A stretch of 64,000 nucleotides of DNA from Thysanoteuthis rhombus (Eukaryota > Mollusca > Cephalopoda > Oegopsida > Thysanoteuthidae): assembly GCA_963457665.1 (NCBI GenBank), contig OY735202.1, forward strand, positions 48,829,781 to 48,893,780. The letters are read 5' to 3'. The position numbers were made by a program, and so were the translations under genes. The notes under the pieces were generated by a model that did not search any database, was not told where the DNA came from, and saw only the letters and a list, made by a program, of their open reading frames with translations. Positions 14,091 through 26,175 of this stretch are shown here, one piece after another (position 1 is the first letter of the stretch; every line of letters begins with the position of its first letter).

Positions 14091-14135
<45 letters not shown>
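14091..14135. repeat. GAT trinucleotide microsatellite
   Basis: About 15 GAT units. The window's LINE 3' ends carry the same tail, but no LINE sequence is recognisable 5' of this run. Confidence 0.95.
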
Positions 14136-15184
14136 CGGAATAATGAGTGAGTGAATATTCGAGGGGTCCCGAAAAGCTTTCGGCCTGGGAAACGAGGTCA
14201 GTTCTTGGTCCGACCTACTTCCCAAGATCTGAGCGTTATTTTGTCACCGTAGCTAGATAGGGTGTTGTTTTGTTTTTGTTTTTTCATATTATAAAGTGCC
14301 AATTTGCAGGAACCCTTCTCTTATTTCTCCGTTTGTTTTCCAGGTCATCCTCTTCTCGGTCGGCCTGAGATTTTCCCAATATATTCTCATACCTCTTCGC
14401 CTAACTATACGCCTACTTAACCCTTTTCGTTCTTTTAATATCAAGTAATGACGTCAATTCAATTACGTCGTAAGGAACCAGACTAAGTCAACGCTATTAA
14501 ATCATTTATAAAATAATTCATAAACAAACTGTGTTGAATTGCAAAAATAACTAAGACTTTTAAGGTCAATAGACATGCCTGCTTGAGTAGAAATTCCCCA
14601 TGACGTGGTGGGGGTTGGGTCAGTAGATAGTGAATAAGCATGGGTTAAAAGGAGTGACGATTATTTAAGATGGAAGTGGGACAACCAGAAATGAAAATGC
14701 TTGATCCAGAAGAGGTGGGGTGCCCCGTTTGCTTTTACGAAATATATATATTTGTACTAGTTTATCCTACTATCCGAAATGGCGTAGTGCGAAGAATAGG
14801 AAGAAGGAAAAAAAGGCAAGTACCATTAATTCATGTGGCAAAAAGTTCTGAACGTTTCCGGACCCTAGAGCAAACCTGCCATAAACTCACGTGCCCTTTC
14901 AAATTTAAAGCCATAATTGGGGGTGCCGTGAATCGCCCTCCAGACACCCAACGTAGGGGCCCTGGAGCTTTGTGAATAGTAATTCACCTACTGTATTCCT
15001 ACCAGCATAATCCAATAAAGAATCTCATGTTGGAGTGGCCCATTCAAGCAGCCAAGCCCCCTTCCCGAGACCTCAAATCCCAAGCTAGGCTTTTGAAAAA
15101 ATCTGCCCATGATCCCCCGGTAATACCTTTGTTGACCCGCGGTTCCCAGATGGGAACGTACTGCACTGGATGCTAGAGGGGCGA
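14136..15184. other. No recognisable gene
   Basis: The 101-codon ORF at 14670-14975 has a basic centre (IGRRKKRQ) but no identifiable domain, start context or splice sites. A possible tRNA-like or repeat segment around 15040-15180 could not be aligned with any other copy. Confidence 0.45.
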
Positions 15185-15470
15185 CTTGAATCTCCTACCA
15201 CGGTTCTTGCCATACTAGAGTCAAGCAGCCCCATTTTTCTTCATTTACTTATTTTATTTACGTTGACTATAACGCAACTCATAATCATTCGCATGTATCC
15301 ATTTCTTGATACATAACTGTTGCGTTGAAAGAAACGAATAGAACACATATACACCGATGAGAAAAAGATGAGAATTAGGAGTGAAAAGAGTTATTTGGGC
15401 CTGTGCATTACCGATGGCTGATTAGCTCAATGGTACGAGCAACGCTACGTTAAAGCGGCTACTGCACCCC

Positions 15471-15474
<4 letters not shown>
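15185..15474 (+). mobile_element. SINE S1 body plus 3' tRNA-like head
   Basis: Body markers ('agcagccccatttttctt', 'tattttatttacgttga') are followed by 'gatgagaattaggagtgaa' and a clear A-box head, 'ttagctcaatggtacgagc' (15422-15440), with 'aacgctacgttaaagcgg'. It is then cut by the TA tract before a B box. It matches 2290-2564 in module order, supporting a head-body-head dimer. Confidence 0.65.

Positions 15475-15534
<60 letters not shown>
15474..15534. repeat. TA microsatellite
   Basis: About 30 TA units separating the S1 head from the family 2 ribozyme-bearing repeat. Confidence 0.97.
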
Positions 15535-15537
<3 letters not shown>

Positions 15538-15786
15538 GTCCCACTCATCATGATAACCCCAAAAGGAATCCTCTTTTTTAACCGCTTAAGGTACACACGT
15601 GTTACATGCTATTGAAGATGGGAACCCCTCCTGAAACATGTATAGTATACTAATTAATTCATTTATGGATTGATTAATTAATAAGCAATCACAATATATT
15701 TTTACTCCTCAATCTGTCTCATTCCCACTCATTATTCGCACACATACACGCATATATATAAATATGAAATATACGTATTCACATGA
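15535..15786 (+). mobile_element. Dispersed repeat with hammerhead family 2, copy 2
   Basis: Aligns with 8160-8353: 'gaaacatgtatagtat', 'ttatggattgattaatta', 'actcctcaatctgtctc', then TA-rich DNA. The element is bracketed by TA tracts on both sides. Confidence 0.7.
15609..15645 (+). ncRNA. Hammerhead-like motif, family 2 copy 2
   Basis: Stem I CTA (15609-15611), core TTGAAGA (15612-15618; C3 to T), decayed stem II, GAAAC (15633-15637), minimal stem III with AT loop, GTA (15640-15642), and stem I TAG (15643-15645). The CTA/TAG pair replaces CCA/TGG of copy 1, so one stem I pair changes from C-G to T-A with pairing kept. Predicted inactive. Confidence 0.55.
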
Positions 15787-15965
15787 TATATATATATATA
15801 TATATATATGAGATATATCTGTACAATATATATATATACGTTTAGATAAACGTTTAGATAAACAAATCTGTACAATATATGTATACGTTTAGATAAACGT
15901 TTAGATAAACAAATATATCAGTATAGATATACATATATACGTATATACATAAGTATATTTATATA

Positions 15966-16045
<80 letters not shown>
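15787..16045. repeat. Compound TA microsatellite with gtttagataaac units
   Basis: Several TA runs (the longest at 15969-16045) are interrupted at about 15839-15910 by two pairs of the unit 'gtttagataaac' separated by 'caaatctgtacaatatatg'. The unit is a near-perfect palindrome, so it may have arisen by slippage and hairpin-mediated duplication. Confidence 0.85.
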
Positions 16046-16048
<3 letters not shown>

Positions 16049-16489
16049 TGAGACACATACACACACGTATATATATGTATATATTCAAAATTGGCTTTAC
16101 GTGTGCTGCAGTTCAAAGCATGCCTATCTCCCATTATAAACAACATGTAACAGCTGTTGTTTACTATAACATATTTATTTACTTATTCCATTCATTTAAT
16201 CCCTGGAACAAGAACGAAGCGTAAGGTGGGTAAAGAGAGAAAAAAGAAAAAGGTTACTACGACCTAATACTCGTGTCATTAACCCTATCTTGACAATAAT
16301 TTCAAATTTGAGAACGGAAAACAAGCCCTAAAAGTCACGTAAGCGTTCTTAAATAGATTTATGCTGACAATTTATTTCGTTCCACTTTTTAAAATCAAAT
16401 TTATACTCTATATTCATCCGAGAGAAATGATAAGAGAAGAAAAAAAAAACAAAAACAAATTTTAATACATTGATTCTTTGACAAAGTCC

Positions 16490-16825
16490 ATTCCAGGTCA
16501 GACCGAGGCTGGACTTGATTTTATCATTTTCTATGGTAACAACAACAATCCTCACCAAACTTAAGGGAGCAAACTCTTCACTGTTTGTCCATCAGGCCAT
16601 ATTAAACCAAACAGACATGTGTAATCAACATTTCCCAACAGAGTTTTTTAAATCACGACCATGTGATTGGAAGGCGGCTCTTTTATCAACTGAGCTTAAT
16701 TGACAATTTTTATATATTGCCGAATTCATTTGTTATATGTACAATGCAATAGTTGCAATAATCATTGTCTGTCGAAATAGAAATAGAGTGGAGTTTGAGC
16801 CTGCAGCAGTCAGGCTTGTTTCCCT
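16490..16825 (-). mobile_element. Dimeric tRNA-derived SINE family C, copy 1 (minus)
   Basis: The minus strand shows a tRNA-like head, 'aagctcagttgataaaagag' (RC of about 16679-16698), followed by a decayed B box, then a body ending near 'gattgttgttgttaccat' (RC of 16531-16548). Upstream in SINE orientation (plus 16740-16825) lies a second B-box-like segment, 'caggctcaaactccact'. The layout matches 50425-50760 and 55010-55340, so the repeat unit has two tRNA-like modules. Confidence 0.7.
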
Positions 16826-17099
16826 TTATTTTGTATTATTTAGACATTTTAAAAGCCATTTGGATTTGGCCATAGTGACAACACTAACGGGAACGGGAGA
16901 AGGATACGATAATTATCTATCTATACAATGGACTGAGTGTTTTTCCCTCCGTCCATAACCATGGGCTCTTCAACTTAATGGTAATAATTTTACTAATCCA
17001 CCAAAATAAGTTTAGTCGTTTCTTTTTTTAATCATTTCATAGAAATTCAAATATATCCATGATTTTTCATTCATGAGGATCAACTAGTCATTTGTTATT

Positions 17100-17275
17100 A
17101 GAAACCGTCAACCAAAACTGTCACAGATACTGGTTTCTCCATTTTTGATCTTACTTCGTCTGTCGGACTAGTTATCTGACTGGCTATTTATCTATCACGC
17201 GTACACAGCTAGCGGTTAGATAATCTAAAAGTTACTTTTTTTTATGTTACTTTTTTACACCCCCCCCCCCCAGCT
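17100..17275 (+). repeat. Dispersed family A, 5' part
   Basis: Begins with 'gaaaccgtcaaccaaaactg' and continues through a 'ctgactggctatttatct' segment, 'acgcgtacacag' and a C-run. It corresponds to the first third of the 43205-43690 copy. Confidence 0.65.
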
Positions 17276-17329
17276 TATTCATTTGTAATCAGCAAATCGT
17301 GTTGGAATTTCGACTTGGGCTGCTCCTGT

Positions 17330-17545
17330 TCACTTTGCACGAATGCCCCTGGGAAAGGCATTAATTTACATTCTTCTGCTTGGTCCCATTACCGCTTTAA
17401 AAAAAAGGCCTTGTTGTCACGATAGTTGACCTGGAAGATATTGGGTGGGTCAGCAAACTCATCCAGTCTCTTTAAAGTCTTATGCAAACCACTTTCCTAC
17501 TGCTACCTTACCTGGCCAGGCAGTAGTAACAGTAAATAGCTATTA
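17330..17545. repeat. Dispersed family D, copy 1
   Basis: Landmarks 'gaatgcccctgggaaaggca', 'gcaaaccactttcctac' and 'ggcagtagtaacagtaaa' recur in the same order at 25985-26175. In one plus frame both copies read NALGKGMNL-like then KPLSFP-like peptides, so the source may be a coding element, but I cannot assign a family. Confidence 0.6.
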
Positions 17546-17635
17546 CAACAATTGCCAACTTTGACACATTAACTGCTATTCCTGATCTCACAATTCATTG
17601 ATAATGTTCGTTTCTTTCAGTGCACTTTATCAAAT

Positions 17636-17720
17636 CAAGCCTTGATCCAAAGCCTAGATTCAAGTTTTGAGCCAAGCCTTGGGCCACGACTTGAGCCAAG
17701 CCTTGAGCCTAGCTTGACTA
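17636..17720. repeat. Short minisatellite, ~23 bp period
   Basis: Degenerate units of the type 'cttgagccaagccttgagcc' are repeated about three to four times. No coding or regulatory signal is apparent. Confidence 0.65.
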
Positions 17721-17725
17721 AGTCC

Positions 17726-19679
17726 ATTCGTTAGAATGGTGATAAATTTTGTTTCTTCTTTTGGAAAATTTAACAATAACTCTTCTATCTTACTGACCAC
17801 TAATTGTAATGGCGTGCTGCGCTTTGTCCCCAATATTTAAGTCTGGGATTTACCTCGTTATGGAATATATACTTGGTGGGTGAAAAGAAAATCACTTTGA
17901 AAACAAAAACTCTAACGGCTGCACGAGAGACATGTTTATTCAGTTTTAGTTTTGAATTTAGATAAAAGTTTGATCAATTAATGTATTATTCACTGTAGTT
18001 GATATCTGTGAATTAATTTAGGATTAATGGGATCTTCTTATTTTTACTTACCAGAAAAAAATTAATTTGTGATGGTTTGATGTTAGTTCTTTTCTCTTCT
18101 TCTTTTTTTTTTCTTGATTTGAAATCTGGATTTGTTTCTTTGTTTCGTTCTAACATTCCTCTCCTTACATCTCACCGGTCGCGGTATCACTTGTATAATA
18201 GAAGCTGTGGTTCAAGACATTGATCCATATGGCAGTGTCTGGGGAAATGATGTGTTGACAGGGTTGTCAGATTGAACTACAAGGAGGGATAATCCAAGCT
18301 TCATCTTCGAGTCTTGACCACCATAGGGATTGGAATCGCGCCTAATTTGGAGATCGGGCAATCCATTGAAAGAGACTGAATAGTACGAATAAAGAAGCTA
18401 ATATATTTCATGAAAGTAAGTTCTTTGAAAAGATCAAGTTGAGTATTTTTCTTCACTGACTTACATGACTCCGTTATGTAATTATTGTTTACCTGTTCTG
18501 AAGCAGGTGCCAGACGGGGGATTACGTCACGCTACATGCGGAAACAGAATGAACTTTACGATATTTATGAACTTCAAGTGAAAACCTTCACCCGATGCAT
18601 AGTTGTTTTTGTATTCAATCTGGCTGAATGCTTCGCGTTCTTGAAAAACAAACAAGATTTGAGTCATTTTCGTTGGTCTCCACCAATAAACAACGTCTGA
18701 ATGTTAAACTATGAAAGGCTAATTACAAAAACAAAGTTGTTTTTGTTTTGTTTTTTCGCGTCAAAATAGCCACGATTTTTTAAAATTTTTGTGAGTACCC
18801 TCAACGAAAACGAAAAAACCCAGACTCTATCCTTAACCCTTATCCTGGGGCTCGGGTGAACGAAATGAACTTGACATATCACTTGCCACTGGTTATGAAA
18901 ATGTTTGTCTGGTGGGGGTGTAACGAAAAAGACCAAAAAAATGTCCGATGTTTTTTTTGGGTTTTTTTTTTTTTTTCATTTCGAATTTCTGATACCATTA
19001 TTATCGGGCTAAGCTGCAAAAATATGATAGCTTTAGTCATCTGGTATCGAATTAAAGAGATATACAAGACCAACAGAAAGTTGGAATGTTTTAATTCTCC
19101 ATGATCAAATCGCTCTTCAAATTTGAATCCAAACTAACACCACGAATCATGTTTACTCAGCGAGAAAAGGAGGAAGTGACTGTTGTTGTTTTTTTTAGGC
19201 GTCTGTACTTCAAAATTATGGACGTTATTTTTTGATGAGTACAAACGGAAAAGCCCCAAATACTTTTCCTCTCTTTCCTTTTTCGTACATACAACTTACC
19301 TTGCATTAACTTTGTACTGGTTAAACCCCCTTAGTTCAGAGGTCCAGTGACTTCCATCATCCAGCACCAGACTTTATTTACATTGCATTCGAGTGTTTTG
19401 GTGACACAGTCCTGTTAATTCGATACATTCAGCTTAGGTTAGGCCCTTCGAGATTTTTTGTTGAAAAATGGGTTTTAAAAGCCAATTTCTCAAGTCCGGC
19501 TTTTTTTTGTAGCCCGACAATGGCCAGGTACCTAACTCAATTGATTAGGTTCAACCTATATTACTATTCGATTAGAGGCTGGGACACGTAATTGGATTCT
19601 TTTACAAAAAAAAAAAAAATTAAAAAGAATTTTTCCTTTTTTATGTTCTTTTTCGGGTCTTCTTATCTCACAAATGCCT
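17726..19679. other. No recognisable gene
   Basis: AT-rich DNA with T-runs. ORFs at 18485-18700, 18709-18936 and 18856-19104 overlap on opposite strands and show no domain. Degenerate CCTTA-like repeats occur at 18826-18850. No mobile-element motif recognised. Confidence 0.5.
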
Positions 19680-19910
19680 GGGCCGGCCATGTTGCAAGAA
19701 TGGCGGACATCCGATAGATATCGCGACTCACAACATGGACCCCCCGAGATCACATGCACAACTGAGACTGGTAGAATATTAGATGGAGAGACGAGCAAGA
19801 CAAATCCAGAAAGTACTGGCTCCGCGACGCCCATGATAGATAATTGTGGCGAATCCTGTGGAAGGTCTATGTCCAACGACGGACGTTAAAAGACTGATGA
19901 TGATGATGAT

Positions 19911-19942
<32 letters not shown>

Positions 19943-19955
19943 TGATGATGATGAT
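19680..19955 (+). mobile_element. LINE 3' end (RTE/L1-type) with GAT/GAC tail
   Basis: Plus-strand translation across one stop gives GHVARMADIR, WTPRDHMHN, then RWRDEQDKSRKYWLRDAHDR and LWRILWKVYVQRRTLKD before a GAT-GAC-GAT tail (19896-19954). The GHVARM ... WTPRDH ... RWRDE series is the C-terminus of non-LTR reverse transcriptase ORFs. This is the best-preserved of the six 3' ends in the window. It is 5'-truncated, as expected for target-primed insertion. Confidence 0.85.
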
Positions 19956-20879
19956 TCCTTTTTTTGTCGGTAAAGTCAAGAAATAAAAGGAAGCTACGAT
20001 CACTTGGTGAATAACATTTTTTATTGTTTTATTTGGTTATCGTCTTATTCAATTATGCAATGATGCGTAACTTGTCTTGAAGCTCCAGATATGTACTGTA
20101 AACTATTCATCATTGAATTTACTTGGCTTGGCCAAGATAAGTCATCACATGATAGAATGCAATGTTCCTTTTGGGAGATGTACAGTCAAGCTACCTGATG
20201 TGAGTAATCATTTTACTAAAGGTATGAGAACAGACATTCTCTCCGGGGGGGGGGGCAGTATCATCTCTAAGGGAGCAAAAGTTGAACCGGGGGCGATATA
20301 TTTTTTAAAAAATCAATCAAAAGGGGATGAGAAATACTGCATTAGACTAATCTAGGGTTCGTTAATATCAATTACTTCAGTAATTTCGGCTTGCTCGGTT
20401 AGGTGATTATTTCCTGCAGTTGCGAGGATTTTGAATGCTGATTTTCAAAGGAGGCAAGACTTCTTCATTATAGATATATGTGTGTGTGTGTGTGTGTGTG
20501 TGCACGTATGCGTGTACGTGTGTTTATGTGTGCGTGCGTTTGTGTAACGCTAGAACTCAATCAGTCATATATAATAATTCATGACTAGACAATAGCTTCG
20601 TGGATAAGATACTTACCAGCGGTCAGCGTTCCAAGCTAAGTAAAGTGCTGAATGTTGGATACGGGAGAATAGGGTATAGAAGAGAGAGAAAGAGGATGTT
20701 CACTGTCTCTGGAATAGCTCGTTGCAAAAGGAAATCTGAAGACTACTTTCGCTTTTCACTTTTTTTACAAAAAGGCGATAAAGTGGCTTTAAGCGAACAT
20801 TTGAAAATCGGGAACTATCTTTACTTGAATTATATTAAATGATTCTTTTAGAAAATCAAGTGAAAAATGCGTTTCCGTG
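19956..20879. other. No recognisable gene; possible tRNA-like relic
   Basis: A weak A-box-like 'aatagcttcgtggataaga' followed by 'cagcgttccaagc' (20591-20636) may be a decayed SINE head, downstream of a TG microsatellite (20480-20503). ORFs at 20077 and 20600 have no family motifs. The latter reads through the SINE-like segment. Confidence 0.35.
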
Positions 20880-21140
20880 GAAGAGTCCACTGTTTAAAAT
20901 GGTGGATAGGATATATTTTATGAGCAAAATTGTCAACTTTCAGCAGATACATGCACAATTAACCCACTACGTCTTTATTATATAAAAAAAACACATAATA
21001 TCATTGAAATATCCTGTTTGTCCACACGATATGAGTTTCAATGATATTCTGTGGAAGGGAGGACGTTAGGTCATGGAATATCTGATTAAATTTTGAGGCG
21101 GATCCATGCTCAATTACTTCCCCTAAAAATGGCACTGTCA
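20880..21140 (-). repeat. ~160-bp GGATCC satellite fragment (minus)
   Basis: Contains 'aggcggatccatgctcaatt' (21099 on) and 'ttgtccacacgatatgag', matching reverse-oriented units at 51590-52150 and the reverse complement of the array at 44180-45551. About one and a half degenerate units. Confidence 0.65.
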
Positions 21141-22028
21141 GAGGTATACGCTCTTTGAGTGATTTCTAGTTTTCCAATTACTTTTGATCGCAAATTAATC
21201 AGACCTTGAGATTATTGCAGTGAGTTAACAGCTTCTCGAGGGGTAAGAGTACGAGTCTCGCCTAGAGCTTGTTATCTATTCTTTATATCCGATCTGCGCC
21301 GTTTACTCATTTTCTTGGACAGACGGTCTGGGTGAGTTGTGATGAAACGCAACTGAAAATTTCAAGATTGAAGAAAATACTTGTCTAACATTTATGATGG
21401 ATAAATATAGCTGTTGTTGCTGTTGTTGATTTGGTAGTGACGTGAATACGACGTAAGCCTGGCATTAAAAAGAATTACAGGTAAACAAGGGAAGGAAGAG
21501 TAAGAGAAATGATGAGTTCTATATAGGCGAAGAAGCGTGAATACCTTTGTAAACTTTTGTTTATCCATCAAACTATGGTTGCTATTTCGGCCCAGATAAA
21601 AAAAAAAGTTGTTCTATTTTGACTCAGCTTGTTTGCGTGCACTCGACAAATAACTTCTTTTTTTTTTTTTACGAAATAACGTTTATTCAAAATCCAATAA
21701 AATTTACAGTGTACCTACACTAAAAAAAATACAATTACAGTATTTCCCAGTTTAGAAGACATGCACCCCAATTGTGACTTGCATAATTTTGAAAAAAATT
21801 ATAAACATACAATACACCACAAAACCTTTTACTCAAGTGAAAATTTTTAATAGTTTTATCATTTTTCTGGGATAAATTCATAATTGTTCATGATTTTCCA
21901 CGTCGGTGATTTATAAATACTATCGAACAGTAAAGAAGGATCAAGAGTAGGGAAATTTAAACGGACTCTTTTTAAATGTAAAATTTTTATTGACACTAAA
22001 CTTTAAGCTTGTTGACAATTGACGAGAT
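21141..22028. other. Unassigned flank upstream of the Tc1 relic
   Basis: No terminal inverted repeat for the Tc1 relic could be recognised here. A poly-T run sits at about 21657-21670. Confidence 0.4.
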
Positions 22029-23190
22029 ATGAAATGTTCAAAGTTCAATTTATCGGATTCTGCTGCTGCTAAAAACGTGCCAAGTCTAAAGAGTATGGGA
22101 AAGAGACCAAATCTGTCAGAGTTTGAACGTTCTAGGATTGTGAAACTTCGTTGTAAGGTCGTGAAACTTCGTTGTAAGGTCGTGAAACTTCGTTGTAAGG
22201 TCGTGAAACTTCGTTGTAGGGTTGAGAAACTTCGTTGTAGGATTGTGAAACTTCGCTGTAGAATTGTGAAACTTCGTTGTAGGATTGTGAAACTTCTTTG
22301 TAGGATTGTGAAATTTCGTTGTAAGGTTGAGAAACTTCGTTGCAGGATTGTGTAACTTCTTTGTAAGGTCGTGAAACTTCGTTGTAAGATTGTGAAACTT
22401 TGTGCAATTGCCGAGCAAATTAATCGGAATCACACGTGGAAAATTGCAGCAAGTCTCCAATCAATTCGTATGAAGACAGAAAAAGGGGTTCAAGTTTACA
22501 AAACTCAATTAGACAAACTATTGAGAAGTCAGGATTCAGGCATAGAAGAACAAGCTACGCCTGACAGCGAAAATGACCTACAGACATTGCAGACTGATTT
22601 TGCTGGGCTTCATTTAGAGTTGGATGAGAATTGATAGTTGGTTCTCATCATTAACGAGAAGAAATCCAACCTTGATGACCAAGATGGCCTCCAGTTTTAC
22701 TGACTTAACCCACAATTGCCGAAGTAAAACTTTTTGGCTCATACTAGTGGAGATCATAGGCTCATGGTTTGGGTGCTGTAGTACATGGTGGGAAGATGTC
22801 ATCCTACTTCGTTGACGGACAGCTAAACACAGCAGGGTACGTGGATATTCTGAGAAATGCGAATTTAGTTACTGAAAGTGTCCTAATCGGCGATAATCAG
22901 TTACCGATGAATAATGCTCCTATTCATGCTAAAAAAAGTCATGAAACTGTTTTTTTTCTGGGGCAATATATATACGTTCTGGTGGTCTGGTCAGCACTGA
23001 AAATGTATGGGGTTGGTTGGCTAGGAAGGTTTTAAAAGGTGAATAGCAGTTTGATCCCGTGCAGGAAATCATAAGTGCCATTTGTACAGTAAGGAGCCTG
23101 AAAAATTCTCCATCGTTTGCTTCAAATAGTGCCAGATCGGATTTTTCAAGTAATCAACAGTAAATGTGATGCCGCAAAGTATTAAAGATA
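22029..23190 (+). pseudogene. Tc1-like transposase pseudogene
   Basis: The reading starts with MGKRPNLSEFERSRIVKLR (ATG at 22095), the N-terminus typical of Tc1 transposase helix-turn-helix domains, and resumes after a minisatellite with AIAEQINRNHT, the next expected HTH helix. Downstream pieces are NEKKSNLDDQDGLQFY (about 22655-22705), GAVVHGGKMSSYFVDGQLNT (22770 on), DNQLPMNNAPIH (around a catalytic Asp), VWGWLGRKVLKG-like sequence near 23010, and PDRIFQVINSKCDAAKY at the 3' end (about 23125-23180). One in-frame TAA (22353-22355) and several later frameshifts abolish function. Tc1 proteins are about 340 residues, so the relic is near full length apart from the insert. Confidence 0.85.
22134..22400 (+). 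repeat. 21-bp minisatellite inside the transposase HTH
   Basis: Thirteen units of about 21 bp, each close to 'gtgaaacttcgttgtaaggtc', encode a heptad of the form VKLRC(K/R)(I/V). It lies exactly between the IVKLR and AIAEQINR parts of the HTH. Because 21 is a multiple of three, the frame stays open except where unit 12 carries a TAA. It arose by tandem duplication of the first HTH codons. Confidence 0.95.
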
Positions 23191-23531
23191 GAATAATTCT
23201 ACGAGATATTTTACAAAATTTCCCTTCACGAAAAGTTTTATTGAATTTGGTAATTAACCAATTGATATCTCTGATTTAAATGGTTTATTTTACCCATTGT
23301 TTTTAAAAAAACTATTTGTCAAGGTAACTATGTGTATAACTAATAATCAGTCCATATGCACGTATCATTCATTGAAAAGGTTAGAACAATGAATTTTTGT
23401 GGCGCACTGTATCATGAAGTCTCAGCACTTTCACCGACCTTACTTATTTGGTAAGTGGTTTGGTGACATGTAGATCATCTTGATCACTTACACCCAAGGC
23501 TGCTAGAGAAGAATGAAAATACCGGAAATGT

Positions 23532-23597
<66 letters not shown>

Positions 23598-24719
23598 CTT
23601 AGTTACTACTAGTCCGTTTTCTTGTCTATCGTAGTAACCTGATACAGGATGTTTTGTTTTTTTGTGATTACATATACTTTCTACTGTTCATGATACTTCT
23701 GTTTATTTGCGATTTCAGTTTATACATTTCATTCAGAGGCTATGTATAGGAGTTCAGGTTACTGTCTAGCATTACTTTCCTCTCGGGTTAGAATAGGCCA
23801 AGGAAAAAAAATAACCTTCACCCTGTTGGGCACATAGCAAATTTTTGAAAAGAAATAGAGAAAAAGGATAGCGCCTCCTGTTTGCTTAAAATCTGTAGCT
23901 TACTAGTTGAGTTTAATAGTTTATCTCCCAACAACACCAGAAGTTAGTGTTTGAGACCAGATAAGAGCCATTGCTTCAAATGCTGATTTTCATAAGAGCC
24001 AGACTATCATCACTTTGAATCTTAATTCTCACGCAATTTGACCTGATGGTGAATATCATGATTATGTCAATTTTAATTTCATTTTAATATTATCTTATTA
24101 GGACGTGCATTGATGATGTAACAGTTCACCAACACAGGAAAGGGAATCGGTGAAGTCAGTTTGAATTCCAACTGAGGCTCTTTATGTTCATTTCACACTG
24201 ATACCATGGAGTCATGATGAAGGCATGAATCCATTTCTCTCAGCACCCTGTCTCATCGCTAGCTATATTTACATAATGCCTCATCAGAGGCATGATAGTA
24301 TGGTTGGGAATCGGTGAAAAAGCAAGCCGCTATCCCCAAACTTCCTTGCCTTCGGTACAGTAGCATCGAAAAGCTGTTAGTCAATCTTGACAAAACTCCA
24401 AAGTTGCTAAAAATGTTCTATTCTTGGCAAGGAATAATGAATTGGCGAAAGTGTTTGGCTGTTCAGACAACGAGACTGATAAACTTATTTTGGATCCTCG
24501 TCGTGATTGTTTGCATTAGTTGCACTCTTGCATATGCTCAACCACCGAGCAAAATAGATATCGGCTCAGAAGAAGGCTGTTATAACCCTAAAGTTTTCCT
24601 TTGAACTCTCTGACATTTTTAGTTTATCATTAGAAATTTGAGAGATCAGTGGCGATCGATTGCTTTCTTCTGAGACGATATTTATCCTCACATTATAAAA
24701 AACCTACCCAGATACTGCT
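23191..24719. other. Mostly unassigned; TA tract at 23535-23595
   Basis: Contains one 61-bp TA microsatellite. The 96-codon ORF at 24314-24604 has a hydrophobic stretch (LINLFWILVVIVCISC) that could look like a membrane segment, but no family match or gene context supports it. Confidence 0.45.
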
Positions 24720-25040
24720 ATGGTTTGCTTGTCTGTCTCGTGCAAAGAAAGTCCCGGTTCGATTCTCGGTATGAGCGAGGAGTGTTGAAAAATCTTCATT
24801 AAGACAAATTTCCCTGTGCACTCAGCACTTAAATGAGTGCACTCTAAGCTGTGTGATTAGGGTGGGGCTATCCCGTCGGTGAATGCGTATCTTGCCAAGA
24901 GTGTGATGATAGCAACTTGCAGGTATAAACTCCTTGTCTCGACCAGACTTGAAACTTGGAAGGATCACTAAGCTGATGCACAGTAAGAGAAACTGAGATT
25001 TTGTCGCAGGTCGTATGCACCCCCATGGGAGTTATCTTTT
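24720..25040 (+). mobile_element. tRNA-derived SINE (unclassified)
   Basis: A strong B box, 'cccggttcgattctcgg' (24761-24777), follows a weak A-box region (atactgctatggtttgc). A non-tRNA body of about 250 bp contains 'gtgtgattagggtggggct' and 'ggcttgaa...'-like decayed segments. No cloverleaf or terminator is intact. No second copy in the window to define its ends. Confidence 0.5.
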
Positions 25041-25984
<944 letters not shown>

Positions 25985-26175
25985 GTTTGAGTATCATTAG
26001 CTTAGTTTGAATGCCCTTGGGGAAGGCATGAATCTCTGTCCAAACCACCAAACAAAAAAATGCCTCGTCGTTGACATGCGTAATTGGTTGAAAGAGATCG
26101 AGTAGGCGGGCATTCAGGCAAACCACTTTCCCATAACTTTTCAATCGCTCTGGCAGTAATGACAGTAAAAAGATG
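25985..26175. repeat. Dispersed family D, copy 2
   Basis: 'gaatgcccttggggaaggca', 'gcaaaccactttcccata' and 'ctggcagtaatgacagtaaa' align with 17341-17533. The 88-codon minus ORF over it is an antisense shadow. Confidence 0.6.

Noticed and set aside
14670..14975. 101-codon ORF with basic motif IGRRKKRQ
   Set aside because: A basic patch alone does not support a gene. No domain, and it sits amid unassigned repeat-like DNA.
22134..22400. Regular repeat resembling a CRISPR array
   Set aside because: Units are contiguous 21-mers with no spacers, lie inside a Tc1 transposase reading frame, and the context is eukaryotic.
24314..24604. Small membrane-protein gene (hydrophobic segment LINLFWILVVIVCISC)
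   Set aside because: No homologous family, start context or splice signals, and hydrophobic ORFs are frequent in T-rich DNA. No supporting evidence beyond length.
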